Below are positions 42,489 through 50,173 of a stretch of 64,000 nt of DNA, one piece after another; positions within the stretch are counted from its first letter, which is position 1; every line of letters begins with the position of its first letter. The notes beneath the pieces are model-generated. The model was given only the letters and a program-made list of their open reading frames with translations. It did no database searches and was not told the DNA's origin. The stretch covers positions 62,001 through 126,000 of the forward strand of contig NZ_LAKD02000018.1 in assembly GCF_000968685.2 (NCBI RefSeq), written 5' to 3'. The DNA is from Streptomyces antioxidans. GTDB taxonomy: Bacteria > Actinomycetota > Actinomycetes > Streptomycetales > Streptomycetaceae. The translations under genes and the position numbers were made by a program.

Positions 42489-43385
42489 TCAGACGCGGTC
42501 GGCCGCGATGAGCAGGTACTGGAAGGAGCCGTCCTTGTAGGAGTTGATGAACGCCTTCTCGATGCCCGTGACCAGCGAGGAGGTGGCCCGCAACTCCCAG
42601 TACGGCAGGGTCGCGGGAGTGAGGTCGATGACGGCCTGTGGTACGAGGCGGTGGTCGGCCATGGCGCGCAGGTATTCCCGGCGGGAATGGATGTTGCACT
42701 CGAAGTGGGCGTTGATCTGCGAGACGTACTTCGAGGGCTGGCCGTAACGCGGGTTCCAGCAGCCGGTGATGGTCACATAGCGGCCGCCGGTCGTGAGGAT
42801 GCGGGAGTGCTCGGCGAAGAGGTCTTCCAGGTCGACGTACATGCTTGACTCGTTGTTCCACGAGGCCGCCGCCCGCCCGGTCTCGAAGGGCGTACCGAGC
42901 ATGTTGCAGACGCGGGCGCGGACATGGTCCTCGATGCCGAGCTCACGGGCGCGCTGGTTGGCGAAGTCGGCTTGTTTGGCGGACAGTGTGACGCCCTCGA
43001 CCCGGCAGCCGAAGCGCTGGTGGGCCATGACCATCGAGCCCCCGCGGCCGCAACCGGCGTCAACGAGCGTGTCATCGCGCTCAATGGGACCGAGGTGGTC
43101 CAGGAGGAGTTCGGCCTGGGCCGACTCCAGGCGGTGGAGCTCGGCGATCAGCTTCTTCTCGTAGGCGCAGCCGTCGCCGTCGCCGAGTGCGGTGTGGTCG
43201 ACGTCTCCGATGCCGTAGTGGTGGTGGTAAAGGCCGTCGACATCGCCGAGACGGAGGTTCACGGGCCTGGCCTCGCGGTCCCAGTAGCGGGCGATGTCCC
43301 CCTGGTAGGGGGTCGCCGGGCCGGGGATGAACATGGCGGCGCCGGAGGAAGCGGCGACGTCGGCGCCGAGGTCGGTGCTGGTCAC
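42489..43385 (-). CDS. gppmt: Geranyl diphosphate 2-C-methyltransferase
   Basis: A 298-aa SAM-dependent C-methyltransferase that makes 2-methyl-GPP, the precursor of 2-methylisoborneol. It has the sequence character of the Streptomyces GPPMT family: GPATPYQGDIARYWDREARP near the N-terminus, SAM motif VDAGCGRGGS, GVTLSAKQADFAN, WNNESSMYVDL and the ATLPYWELR C-terminal region. GTG 43385 lies 17 bp after the 2-MIB synthase stop, so the two form an operon. Both enzymes are soluble and act in sequence on GPP. The assignment rests on recognised family similarity plus the partner gene. Confidence 0.93.
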   Translation of the reverse strand: MTSTDLGADVAASSGAAMFIPGPATPYQGDIARYWDREARPVNLRLGDVDGLYHHHYGIGDVDHTALGDGDGCAYEKKLIAELHRLESAQAELLLDHLGPIERDDTLVDAGCGRGGSMVMAHQRFGCRVEGVTLSAKQADFANQRARELGIEDHVRARVCNMLGTPFETGRAAASWNNESSMYVDLEDLFAEHSRILTTGGRYVTITGCWNPRYGQPSKYVSQINAHFECNIHSRREYLRAMADHRLVPQAVIDLTPATLPYWELRATSSLVTGIEKAFINSYKDGSFQYLLIAADRV

Positions 43386-43402
43386 AGAGGGTTCCGTTCT
43401 TC

Positions 43403-44566
43403 TTACCAGAAATCGGGCAGGCTGTAGCGGAAGGTGTTGGTCTGGTGCCAGTGGTGGTTGCCGTCGACCCACGCGGCCACGCCCCGGAGAAAGCGCTGCA
43501 CGGTCGGGACGGGGAGGGCGACGGCCACGGCCGCGGCTTCGGCCTCGAAGTCACGCATGAGGTCGTTGTGGACCTCGACCGCTTTCAGATAGGCGTCGCG
43601 GTCGGAAAGGCCCTCGCGCTCGGCGATCACCACGGGCAGGTTCAGATGGCGGCCCGGGGCGGCGAGCTCCTTGGTGTACGAGTACAGGTCGTTCACGATG
43701 GTGGTGGCGTTTCCGGCGAGGGCGATGACCCGCTGCAGGGCGGGCCGGGCGTGCAGATCGGCCGGTAGTTCGTAGCCGCCGACGCTGTCGGTGATGGTGG
43801 GGCACGGGCGGAAGTTGTTGAACTGGCGCATCGCCAGGTACTCCCACACCTCGGGGACGTGGTCCGTCTGGGCCCAGGCGGCCTCGGCGAGGTACCCCAT
43901 GTGCAAACGGGCCATGTCGTGCCGGTACCGGTCGGCCTGGGAGGGGCTGGCCGCCCGGACGAAGTACTCCATGGCGGAGCGGTAGGCGCGGCGGGGCGCG
44001 TCCGAGCGAAGCGACTCCGCCCACCGCGGCTGGTACTCCCGCGTGGTGTGCAGGGCGTCGAGAGCGGTGTGCGCCAGCAGAAGGCGTCCGCCGAGGCCGA
44101 TGGGCGAGCCCCCGTGGTCCTCGCAGTAGCAGTCGTCCACCGCGTTCTCCGCCACCATCAGGCGCGTGGCGAGCATCAGATGGTCGACGGTGGGAGCGTC
44201 CGGATGGCAGCCGACCAGGTAACGCCCCACGGAGAAGCCGTCGAACTGCTCCTCCCACTCCTCGGGGTACAGGTCGACCTCCTCCAGGGCCCAGGCCTTG
44301 ATCCTGCGGCTGACCTCCTCCACCCGCACCGGGTCGGGCTCCGGCACCGGGTGGTGGTAGAGGCCCGGGACCGGGTTGCCCTGCGCCGGAACGGTCGACG
44401 GCATCGGTGGTGTTGGCGGCGTCGGCGTCGGCGGCTCCTCGTGCCGGGCCAGGTGCAGGCCCGCCGTGCCGAGGCCGCTCGGCCCGCTCAGGATCCGTGC
44501 AACACCGGCGCGGGAAGCGGCCGCGGACGGGCTCGATCGCGGAGGGGAAGGCTCAGGGGCGGGCAT
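43403..44566 (-). CDS. 2-Methylisoborneol synthase
   Basis: A 387-aa class I terpene cyclase converting 2-methyl-GPP to the earthy volatile 2-methylisoborneol. The metal motif is DDCYCEDHGG and the NSE triad is in NDLYSYTKE. The first about 65 residues are Pro/Ser/Ala-rich and probably disordered, as in characterised Streptomyces enzymes. ATG 44566 is chosen for its GAGGAG site 7 bases upstream; TTG 44614 would extend the protein by 16 residues. A cyclic-nucleotide-binding gene normally precedes this gene in Streptomyces, but the upstream DNA holds only decayed fragments. Confidence 0.93.
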   Translation of the reverse strand: MPAPEPSPPRSSPSAAASRAGVARILSGPSGLGTAGLHLARHEEPPTPTPPTPPMPSTVPAQGNPVPGLYHHPVPEPDPVRVEEVSRRIKAWALEEVDLYPEEWEEQFDGFSVGRYLVGCHPDAPTVDHLMLATRLMVAENAVDDCYCEDHGGSPIGLGGRLLLAHTALDALHTTREYQPRWAESLRSDAPRRAYRSAMEYFVRAASPSQADRYRHDMARLHMGYLAEAAWAQTDHVPEVWEYLAMRQFNNFRPCPTITDSVGGYELPADLHARPALQRVIALAGNATTIVNDLYSYTKELAAPGRHLNLPVVIAEREGLSDRDAYLKAVEVHNDLMRDFEAEAAAVAVALPVPTVQRFLRGVAAWVDGNHHWHQTNTFRYSLPDFW

Positions 44567-44684
44567 GCGTGGCTCCTCGATGGGGTGCGGCGGCTGTCCC
44601 GGGGGAGGGGGCAAACAATCAGGAATCCGTCCAGATCTCCGGGAACATTAGCGGCCGGTGCGCCCAGTCGGCCCTCAGAAGCCA

Positions 44685-44715
44685 TTGACGTTAACTCGAT
44701 AAGATGATCTAGTCT
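44685..44715 (+). promoter_or_regulatory. Promoter-like sequence in AT-rich segment
   Basis: TTGACG (44685-44690) and TAGTCT (44710-44715), 19 bases apart, in the AT-rich stretch upstream of the 2-MIB operon and reading rightwards toward the MFS/LysR scar. It may be the promoter of the lost MFS gene. Confidence 0.35.
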
Positions 44716-44730
44716 CACGCGATGTTTGCC

Positions 44731-44766
44731 CGGGTGGCCGAGGCTCTCCGGAGCGTCGGCCACCCG
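44731..44766. terminator. Strong hairpin upstream of the 2-MIB operon
   Basis: CGGGTGGCCGA / TCGGCCACCCG (11 bp), one mismatch, then GCTC/GAGC around a TCCG loop. It could stop transcripts arriving from the SpoIIE gene on the minus strand before the 2-MIB operon, or attenuate the rightward promoter-like sequence. Confidence 0.55.
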
Positions 44767-44822
44767 GCGAAGTGCGTCCGCGCGATACGGAGTTGGCTGA
44801 ACTGAGACCACGGTCCTTGCCC

Positions 44823-44904
44823 GTGTCTGTGCGGCGGGCGCGGGCTGCGGTGTCGGCGATCTTCTTCGTCCATGGTGCGATCTTCGCCTCCTGGGCCGCC
44901 CGGA
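44823..44904 (+). pseudogene. N-terminal fragment of an MFS transporter
   Basis: From GTG 44823 the frame reads VSVRRARAAVSAIFFVHGA and on to ASWAARI, which looks like the first helix of a YbjJ-type MFS carrier (usually followed by Pro). It breaks off at about 44904, where sequence in another frame becomes LysR-like. Only about 27 residues remain. Confidence 0.6.
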
Positions 44905-45213
44905 TACGACTACTTCCGCTCGCTGGTGGCCGCCACCGGCACCGCGCCCGATGTCCGCTACCGCACCCGGAGCTATGAAACGGTGCGTTCCCTGGTGGCC
45001 CGGGGGCTCGGATACTCCGTGCTGAACCAGCGCCCGGCGACCAGCCAGACCTACGGTGGCGGCGAGATCGCGGAACTGGAGCTGCGGGACGGCAGCCCGC
45101 CGCTCGAAGTCAGGATCGCCTCGGTGAGGGGCATGCGCCAGACCGCCCGCGCCCAGGCCGTGATGGGGCTGCTGCGGGAGGTCGCCGCCGGTCGGCGCGG
45201 GTCCGGGCCATGA
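44900..45213 (+). pseudogene. C-terminal fragment of a LysR regulator
   Basis: From about 44900 the frame reads GYDYFRSLVAATG, then SYETVRSLVARGLGYSVLNQRP and ends at 45213: the second half of a LysR substrate-binding domain with its usual GLGY segment. It lacks the helix-turn-helix and the first effector subdomain. It joins the MFS fragment without a gap, so one deletion probably removed the MFS body and the LysR N-terminus. Its last 104 bp are antisense to the end of the SpoIIE gene. Confidence 0.65.
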
Positions 45214-47266
45214 GGAGCGCGATGTCGTCCTCCGGGGCGGTGTCCGTGGTCATCCTCGCGAGGACACGGGCGCACAGGTCCTCGAGGCTCGCAGAAGGGC
45301 GTTGCAGCGCGGCGAGCAGCCGGTCAAGACCGGCATCGATATCGCCGTGGCGGGTCTCCACCAGTCCGTCGGTGAAGAAGGCGAGCAGACTGCCCTCGGG
45401 AAGCTCCAGGTCGACGGATTCATAGGTCCCGGTGCCGATTCCGACCGGCGGGCCCACCGGTGTGTCGGCGATCCTGGCACGGCCTTCGGGAGTCACCAGC
45501 ATCGGTGGCGGATGCCCGGCGCGGGCCAGGGTGCAGACGCGGGTGGCCGGGTCGTAGACGGCGTAGAGGCAGGTACCGCCGGTGATTGACGAGTACCCCG
45601 GGGACCAGGTGCCCGTCTCGGCGAGCCGGGCGGTGACCTTGTCCAGGTGGTCGAGGAGTTCCGCGGGGTGCTGGTCGAGGGCGGCGAGGGTGTGGACCGC
45701 GGTGCGCATCCGGCCCATGGCGGCCGCGGCGTTGATGCCGTGGCCGATGACATCGCCGATGACCATGGCGATCCGGTCGCCCGGCAGCTCGATGGCGTCC
45801 ATCCAGTCCCCGCCCACCCCTTCGTACCGGTCCGACGGCAGATAGCGGCCGGCCAGGTCCACCGCGGGGCCGCCCGACAGCTCCTGCGGCAGAAGACTGC
45901 GCTGCAGGGCGAGGGCCGCGGACCGCTCCCGTGCGTAGCGGCGGGCGTTGTCCAGGCTCAGCGCCGCCTGGACGCAGAGCTCCTCAGCCAGCAGCAGATC
46001 GTCCTGGGAGAAGGGCACGGCGTTGTCGGTCCGGGTGAACACGGCGATGCCGAGGAGGGTGCCGCGGGCCCTGAGCGGGATCATCATCACCGAGTGCATA
46101 CCGGTGTCGTGGATGAGCCGTCTGCGCTGGGGGTCGCGGTCGAGCCAGGTGCCAGGGCCGGTCTTCATGGCGGGCTCGAAGTAGGACTGGCCCCCGTACA
46201 GCGCGGTGAGGAACGGCGATCCGGGCGGTACGTACACCACATCCCCCACCAGGAAGGCGGCCTCCGGCATATCGCCGTGGATGGAGGCCTGACCCGCGCG
46301 GCGGAAGACCGGGATGCCGGAGGCGGCCTCGGGCATCCGCTTCAGCGGCTCCCCGCCCAGCGGGACGGCATCGGCCAGATCCACCGTGACGTAGTCGGCG
46401 AGTGCGGGGACGGCCGTGTCCGCGAGCTCCTGCGCGGTCGTCATCACATCGAGCGTGGTGCCGATCTGGTTGGCCGCCCTGCCGAGCAGCGCCAGCCGCT
46501 CGCGCTCGCCGCTCTTGGTGACCAGCGAGATGGTGCACACGCCCAGCGGGCCACCGCCCTTGGGGGCGAGGGGGAAGACGGAGGAGGAGAAGACGACCTC
46601 CCGGCCGTGCTCCGGCGACACCCACCGCAGCACATGGTCGCCGACCGGCTCCCGCGAGGTCAGCACCCGCCGTATCACCGGCTCGATGGTGGTCCGGTCG
46701 AAACCGCGCACGGTGCGCCGCGCGGACCGGGTGGGCGCGTCCACCTCGGAGCGGCCCACGATCTCCCGGCAGGCGCGGTTAGACCACAGCAGCCGGGTGT
46801 GGGTGTCCCACACCGCGACGGCCAGCGGTGACCGGTCCAGCAGCACCGCTTCGGCGTCGGCGGTCCGCACTCCGTCCGGTGCCTCCGTGATGGCGACGAA
46901 CCAGCAGCTCTCGCCGTCCCCGCCGGTCAGCGCGATGGTCTCCACCGTCAGCCGGAAGCTCTCGCCGTCCCGGTGCCGGACCTTCATGACGGCGTTGGCG
47001 GCCCGCCGACCGCCGTGCTTCCCCATGTCTCCCGGGGTCGAGGACCACCGCAGCGCCTCGGCCGGGGTCTCCAGCAGCTCCCGCACGGGCAGTCCCACGA
47101 CGTCCTCCGCACGGTGCCCGAGCAGCCTCCGGCAGCCCTCTCCCCACGCCAGGACGGTGCCGTCAGAGCCCACGACGGCGAGGGCCGGAGCGGGTGCCTC
47201 GGGCACGTCCGCGAAGCCGGCCGGCATCCGTTTCGCCTCGGGACCGGCCCCGGCTCTGCGCGCCAT
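45110..47266 (-). CDS. PAS-PAS-GAF-SpoIIE PP2C phosphatase
   Basis: A 718-aa signalling phosphatase. A PAS domain at about 20-130 and a second at about 135-260 are followed by GAF about 275-450 and SpoIIE about 475-690. The phosphatase motifs GGDWMD, GDVIGHG, FTDGL and PEDDIAL are complete. Unlike the protein at 18053 it has no HATPase domain; it ends in an Arg/Pro/Ser-rich tail. ATG 47266 is preceded by GGAGGG; TTG 47311 is an alternative. Such proteins dephosphorylate anti-anti-sigma factors in response to signals sensed by PAS/GAF. Its 3' end overlaps the LysR fragment in antisense, so the tail may not be original. Confidence 0.88.
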   Translation of the reverse strand: MARRAGAGPEAKRMPAGFADVPEAPAPALAVVGSDGTVLAWGEGCRRLLGHRAEDVVGLPVRELLETPAEALRWSSTPGDMGKHGGRRAANAVMKVRHRDGESFRLTVETIALTGGDGESCWFVAITEAPDGVRTADAEAVLLDRSPLAVAVWDTHTRLLWSNRACREIVGRSEVDAPTRSARRTVRGFDRTTIEPVIRRVLTSREPVGDHVLRWVSPEHGREVVFSSSVFPLAPKGGGPLGVCTISLVTKSGERERLALLGRAANQIGTTLDVMTTAQELADTAVPALADYVTVDLADAVPLGGEPLKRMPEAASGIPVFRRAGQASIHGDMPEAAFLVGDVVYVPPGSPFLTALYGGQSYFEPAMKTGPGTWLDRDPQRRRLIHDTGMHSVMMIPLRARGTLLGIAVFTRTDNAVPFSQDDLLLAEELCVQAALSLDNARRYARERSAALALQRSLLPQELSGGPAVDLAGRYLPSDRYEGVGGDWMDAIELPGDRIAMVIGDVIGHGINAAAAMGRMRTAVHTLAALDQHPAELLDHLDKVTARLAETGTWSPGYSSITGGTCLYAVYDPATRVCTLARAGHPPPMLVTPEGRARIADTPVGPPVGIGTGTYESVDLELPEGSLLAFFTDGLVETRHGDIDAGLDRLLAALQRPSASLEDLCARVLARMTTDTAPEDDIALLMARTRADRRRPPAAAPSRPGRGRSGACPSPRRS

Positions 47267-47454
47267 CCCGATACCCTCCGTAGCCGCTGATATCGGTCCA
47301 TGTCCTGCCAAAAGGGTAACGCGCCCGGGCGGTGGTCGGGGCCCCGTCGGTCACAGTTCCCGCGGTCCCCGGCCACCGATGAGTTCGGCGGCCGAGCGGG
47401 GTCTACACCTCTGCGCACCATCCGCCATCCGCGTGATCAGAAAGGGGCACCGGC

Positions 47455-48141
47455 ATGACCACCAACCCGCTGCCGTCCGTCGTGGACGCCGATACCTGGC
47501 GGCGTGAGCTCGACGCGCTGCGGGTCCGGGAGAAGGCCGCGACACGGGAGCTCGACGCGATCGCCGCCCAGCGCCGCCGCCTGCCGATGGTCGAGCTGCC
47601 CGACTACACCCTCGAGGGCGAGGACGGGCCGGTCCGGCTGGCGGACCTCTTCGACGGCAGGAAGCAGCTGATCGTCTACAACCACATGTGGTTCCCCGGC
47701 GAGACGTGGCAGTGTCCGGGCTGCACGGGGTTCACCTCGCAGTTCACCAGGCTGGAGTTCCTGGGCAACTACGATGCCCGGTTCGTCATCGTCACCCAGG
47801 GCCCGATCGGCGAGGCGCTCGCGTACAAGCGGCGGGTCGGGAACACGATGGCCTGGTACTCCACGGCGAACAGCCCGTTCGGTACCGACGTCGGCGCCCC
47901 GCCAGGCGGCGGGTTCGCCGTCAATGTGTTCCTGCGCGACGGCGACACCGTCTACCGCACCTGGCACACGGACGGCCGTGGCACCGAGCAGCTCAGCTAC
48001 TCCTTCGCGCTGATCGACCTGTTGCCGTACGGGCGTCAGGAGGAGTGGCAGGACTCGCCCGAGGGGTGGCCACAGCAGCCCGCCTACAGCCGGTGGTCAG
48101 GCTCCGAGGAGATCGCCGCGCTCTACGGCCGGGACGGGTGA
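47455..48141 (+). CDS. DUF899 thioredoxin-like protein
   Basis: A 228-aa protein of the DUF899 family with a thioredoxin-like fold. The CPGC motif is at residues 87-90 within YNHMWFPGETWQCPGC, and the C-terminal TWHTDGRGTEQL and DLLPYGRQEEW are typical. AAAGGGG lies upstream of ATG 47455. Family function is unestablished; a redox or peroxiredoxin-like role is often supposed. It is a single gene, convergent with a TetR regulator. Confidence 0.88.
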   Translation: MTTNPLPSVVDADTWRRELDALRVREKAATRELDAIAAQRRRLPMVELPDYTLEGEDGPVRLADLFDGRKQLIVYNHMWFPGETWQCPGCTGFTSQFTRLEFLGNYDARFVIVTQGPIGEALAYKRRVGNTMAWYSTANSPFGTDVGAPPGGGFAVNVFLRDGDTVYRTWHTDGRGTEQLSYSFALIDLLPYGRQEEWQDSPEGWPQQPAYSRWSGSEEIAALYGRDG

Positions 48142-48178
48142 GGCCCGGGCGCGGTGGCCGGGGCGCGGTGGGTGGGCG

Positions 48179-48751
48179 CTAGTCGAGCGCGACCAGCGCG
48201 GCGCGGAGTTCGTCGAGGGTGCGGCGGGTGAGTTCGGTGAGCGTCCGGTCGTTCGCCGGATCGGCCCACTGGTCGAAGGCGTCGTAGAAGGCGCGGACGC
48301 CGAGTTCGGCGGCGAGGCTCGCGGTCGGTTCCGGTACGTCGCGCTTGTGGAGCGCGTCCGTCATGGCCCCGGCGAGTCTGGCGCGCTTGAGGGCGGCGCG
48401 CTCCTGCAGTTCGGTGTGACCGGCGATGACCGGGCGGAGCCTGACGCCGATCTCGCGGCGGTCGTCGGTGAAGGTGGCGGTGAGGGCGTCGAGGGCCGCG
48501 CGGACCGCCTTCAGCGGTGTGGCCGGGCCGGGTGCCGCCCCGATCGCGTCGGCGAGGAGCCGGGTGTGGGTGTTCTGACCGGCGAAGAGCACTTCCCGCT
48601 TGTCGCGGAAGTGCCGGAAGAAGGTGGTCTTGGTCAGACCTGCCCGATCGGCGATCTCATGGACGGTGGTGGTGTCGTAGCCCTGCTCGGTGAACAGCTC
48701 CAGCGCGGCGCGCACCAGCCGTTCCTGTGCGTTCGGTTCCCATCGGGCCAT
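48179..48751 (-). CDS. TetR family transcriptional regulator
   Basis: A 190-aa repressor with N-terminal helix-turn-helix (LFTEQGYDTTTVHEIADRAG then LTKTTFFRHFRDKREVLF). ATG 48751 is chosen because a longer reading to 48817 would run through the operator region. It is divergent from an NAD(P)-dependent oxidoreductase gene; two copies of an AAGT-type operator lie between. Confidence 0.9.
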   Translation of the reverse strand: MARWEPNAQERLVRAALELFTEQGYDTTTVHEIADRAGLTKTTFFRHFRDKREVLFAGQNTHTRLLADAIGAAPGPATPLKAVRAALDALTATFTDDRREIGVRLRPVIAGHTELQERAALKRARLAGAMTDALHKRDVPEPTASLAAELGVRAFYDAFDQWADPANDRTLTELTRRTLDELRAALVALD

Positions 48752-48762
48752 GCGCACAGCAT

Positions 48763-48827
48763 AAGTGATGTGACTTAGTACCGTCACTTCGGCTACGGTG
48801 ACGAGTGACGTTACCAAGTCACATCAC
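48763..48827. promoter_or_regulatory. Pair of TetR operators
   Basis: GTGATGTGACTT at 48765-48776 and its reverse complement AAGTCACATCAC at 48816-48827 form a 16-bp inverted repeat with one mismatch (48765-48780 with 48812-48827). The left copy is itself symmetric (AAGT-GATGTG-ACTT). One site is near each divergent start. Confidence 0.7.
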
Positions 48828-48868
48828 CTCGCTCCGCGCGGCGGAGCGTTCCTCCAAGGGAGCTGCGC

Positions 48869-49753
48869 ATGCGTGTTTTCGTCACCGGTGCCAGCGGCCA
48901 CATCGCATCGGCCGTGGTACCCGAACTGCTCGGGGCCGGACACGAGGTCGTCGGCCTGGCCCGGTCCGACGCCTCGGCCGCCGCCGTCAACGCCCTGGGC
49001 GCCGAGGTGCGCCGCGGCGACCTCGACGACCTGGACGGGCTGCGCGGGGCCGCCGCCGACGCGGACGCGGTCATCCACCTCGCGTTCAACCACGACGCCA
49101 TCCCCGCGGGGAAGTTCGCCGAGGCGGTGGCGGCCGACCTGGCTGTGGTGCGGACATTCGGCGACGCGCTGGCCGGTACGGGCAAGACCCTCATCGGCGT
49201 CGGCCTGACGCCCACCGGTGACGCGCGGCGCGACGCGGCGATAGCAGCCAACCCCCGCTCCGCGGTCGGGCGGGTGCTCGGCGATGTCACCGGACGCGGG
49301 GTGCGGACCGTGCTCGTCGCCATCCCGCCGGTGACCCACAGCGCGCGGGACAGGACCGGTTTCATCCCGATCCTGATCGGACACGCCCGTGCCACGGGCG
49401 TGTCCGGCTACGTCGGCGACGGCGCCAACCGCTGGCCCGCCGGTCACACCCTGGACGTCGGCCGCCTCTACCGGCTGGCGCTGGAGAAGGCCCCGGCCGG
49501 TTCACAGCTGTACGCCGCGGCCGAAGAGGGCATCACGGTGCGCGAGATCGCCGAGACCATCGGCCGCCATCTGAACGTCCCGGCCGTGAGCATCCCGGCC
49601 GAACGGGCCGCGGACCACTTCACCGGCTTCCCGTTCATCGAGATGGACATCACCATGCCCAACGCGGACACCAGGCGGCTGCTGGGCTGGGAGCCGGTCC
49701 ACCCCGGCCTGATCGCGGACCTCGACGACGGCCACTACTTCACCGCCGGCTGA
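48869..49753 (+). CDS. NAD(P)-dependent oxidoreductase, extended/atypical SDR
   Basis: A 294-aa NAD(P)-binding protein with an N-terminal VTGASGHIASAVVPELL Rossmann motif, a ADAVIHLAFNHD segment after beta-4, and an extended C-terminal substrate domain (GEGITVREIAETIGR-like AEEGITVREIA). It resembles NmrA/epimerase-like SDRs commonly paired with TetR regulators. CAAGGGAG precedes ATG 48869. Probably induced by an electrophile or quinone-like ligand of the divergent TetR protein; the reaction is unknown. Confidence 0.86.
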   Translation: MRVFVTGASGHIASAVVPELLGAGHEVVGLARSDASAAAVNALGAEVRRGDLDDLDGLRGAAADADAVIHLAFNHDAIPAGKFAEAVAADLAVVRTFGDALAGTGKTLIGVGLTPTGDARRDAAIAANPRSAVGRVLGDVTGRGVRTVLVAIPPVTHSARDRTGFIPILIGHARATGVSGYVGDGANRWPAGHTLDVGRLYRLALEKAPAGSQLYAAAEEGITVREIAETIGRHLNVPAVSIPAERAADHFTGFPFIEMDITMPNADTRRLLGWEPVHPGLIADLDDGHYFTAG

Positions 49754-49862
49754 CACCGCCATCGCGGTCACATGGTGGGCCACCACATCAGGCAACTCCC
49801 GCGCCAGACCGCTCCGTTCGGCCGCAGCGGCGATCCGTGCGGGTGCGGGACGGCGGACGGGG
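49754..49862 (-). pseudogene. Remnant of a sensor histidine kinase (HisKA_3 region)
   Basis: On the minus strand this gap reads RIAAAAERSGLARELPDVVA then HHVTAMAV. It closely resembles the HisKA_3 dimerisation box of actinobacterial kinases (ERARIARELHDVVAHH-type), but with Pro where the phospho-accepting His should be. No start, membrane part or ATPase domain is present. It is bounded by the oxidoreductase stop, suggesting a deletion junction. Confidence 0.45.
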
Positions 49863-49931
49863 CGGCGTACGCCGCCAGGCGGGTATGCGCCCGGCCCGGG
49901 CGGTAGCGGGCACCGCCTGGGCGCGGCCGCG

Positions 49932-50096
49932 TCAGCTGAAGAGCACCATGTAGGACGAGGCGAGGCCCGAGGCCAGCCAGAACGATCCGCCAGCCATACC
50001 GACGATGAGCAGTACTGCCAGCGCGCTGTCTATCTTTTCCACCAGCGGGGACGGAGGCCGGGGCTCCGGGTCATGTGAACTCATGTGCCCAAACAT
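49932..50096 (-). CDS. Small membrane protein, 50-54 aa
   Basis: A short gene with one predicted transmembrane helix (ALAVLLIVGMAGGSFWLASG) after a Pro-rich N-terminus (SSHDPEPRPPSPLVEKIDS), ending SSYMVLFS. Codon use is typical of the neighbourhood. Start ATG 50096 (MFGHMSS) or ATG 50084 (MSSHD); neither has a clear Shine-Dalgarno sequence. It has no recognised family. Similar small single-helix proteins are common and uncharacterised in Streptomyces. Confidence 0.5.
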   Translation of the reverse strand: MFGHMSSHDPEPRPPSPLVEKIDSALAVLLIVGMAGGSFWLASGLASSYMVLFS

Positions 50097-50173
50097 ATGC
50101 CAAGAAGTATGTGTGTGCGGCTGGCTGTTGAGGTTTCCCTGGGGGTGCGGTGCGCGGCGGCCGGGCCGGGACC

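Noticed and set aside
44823..45213. A single intact small regulator gene
   Set aside because: The MFS-like and LysR-like parts are in different frames and each is truncated, so a deletion scar is the simpler reading.
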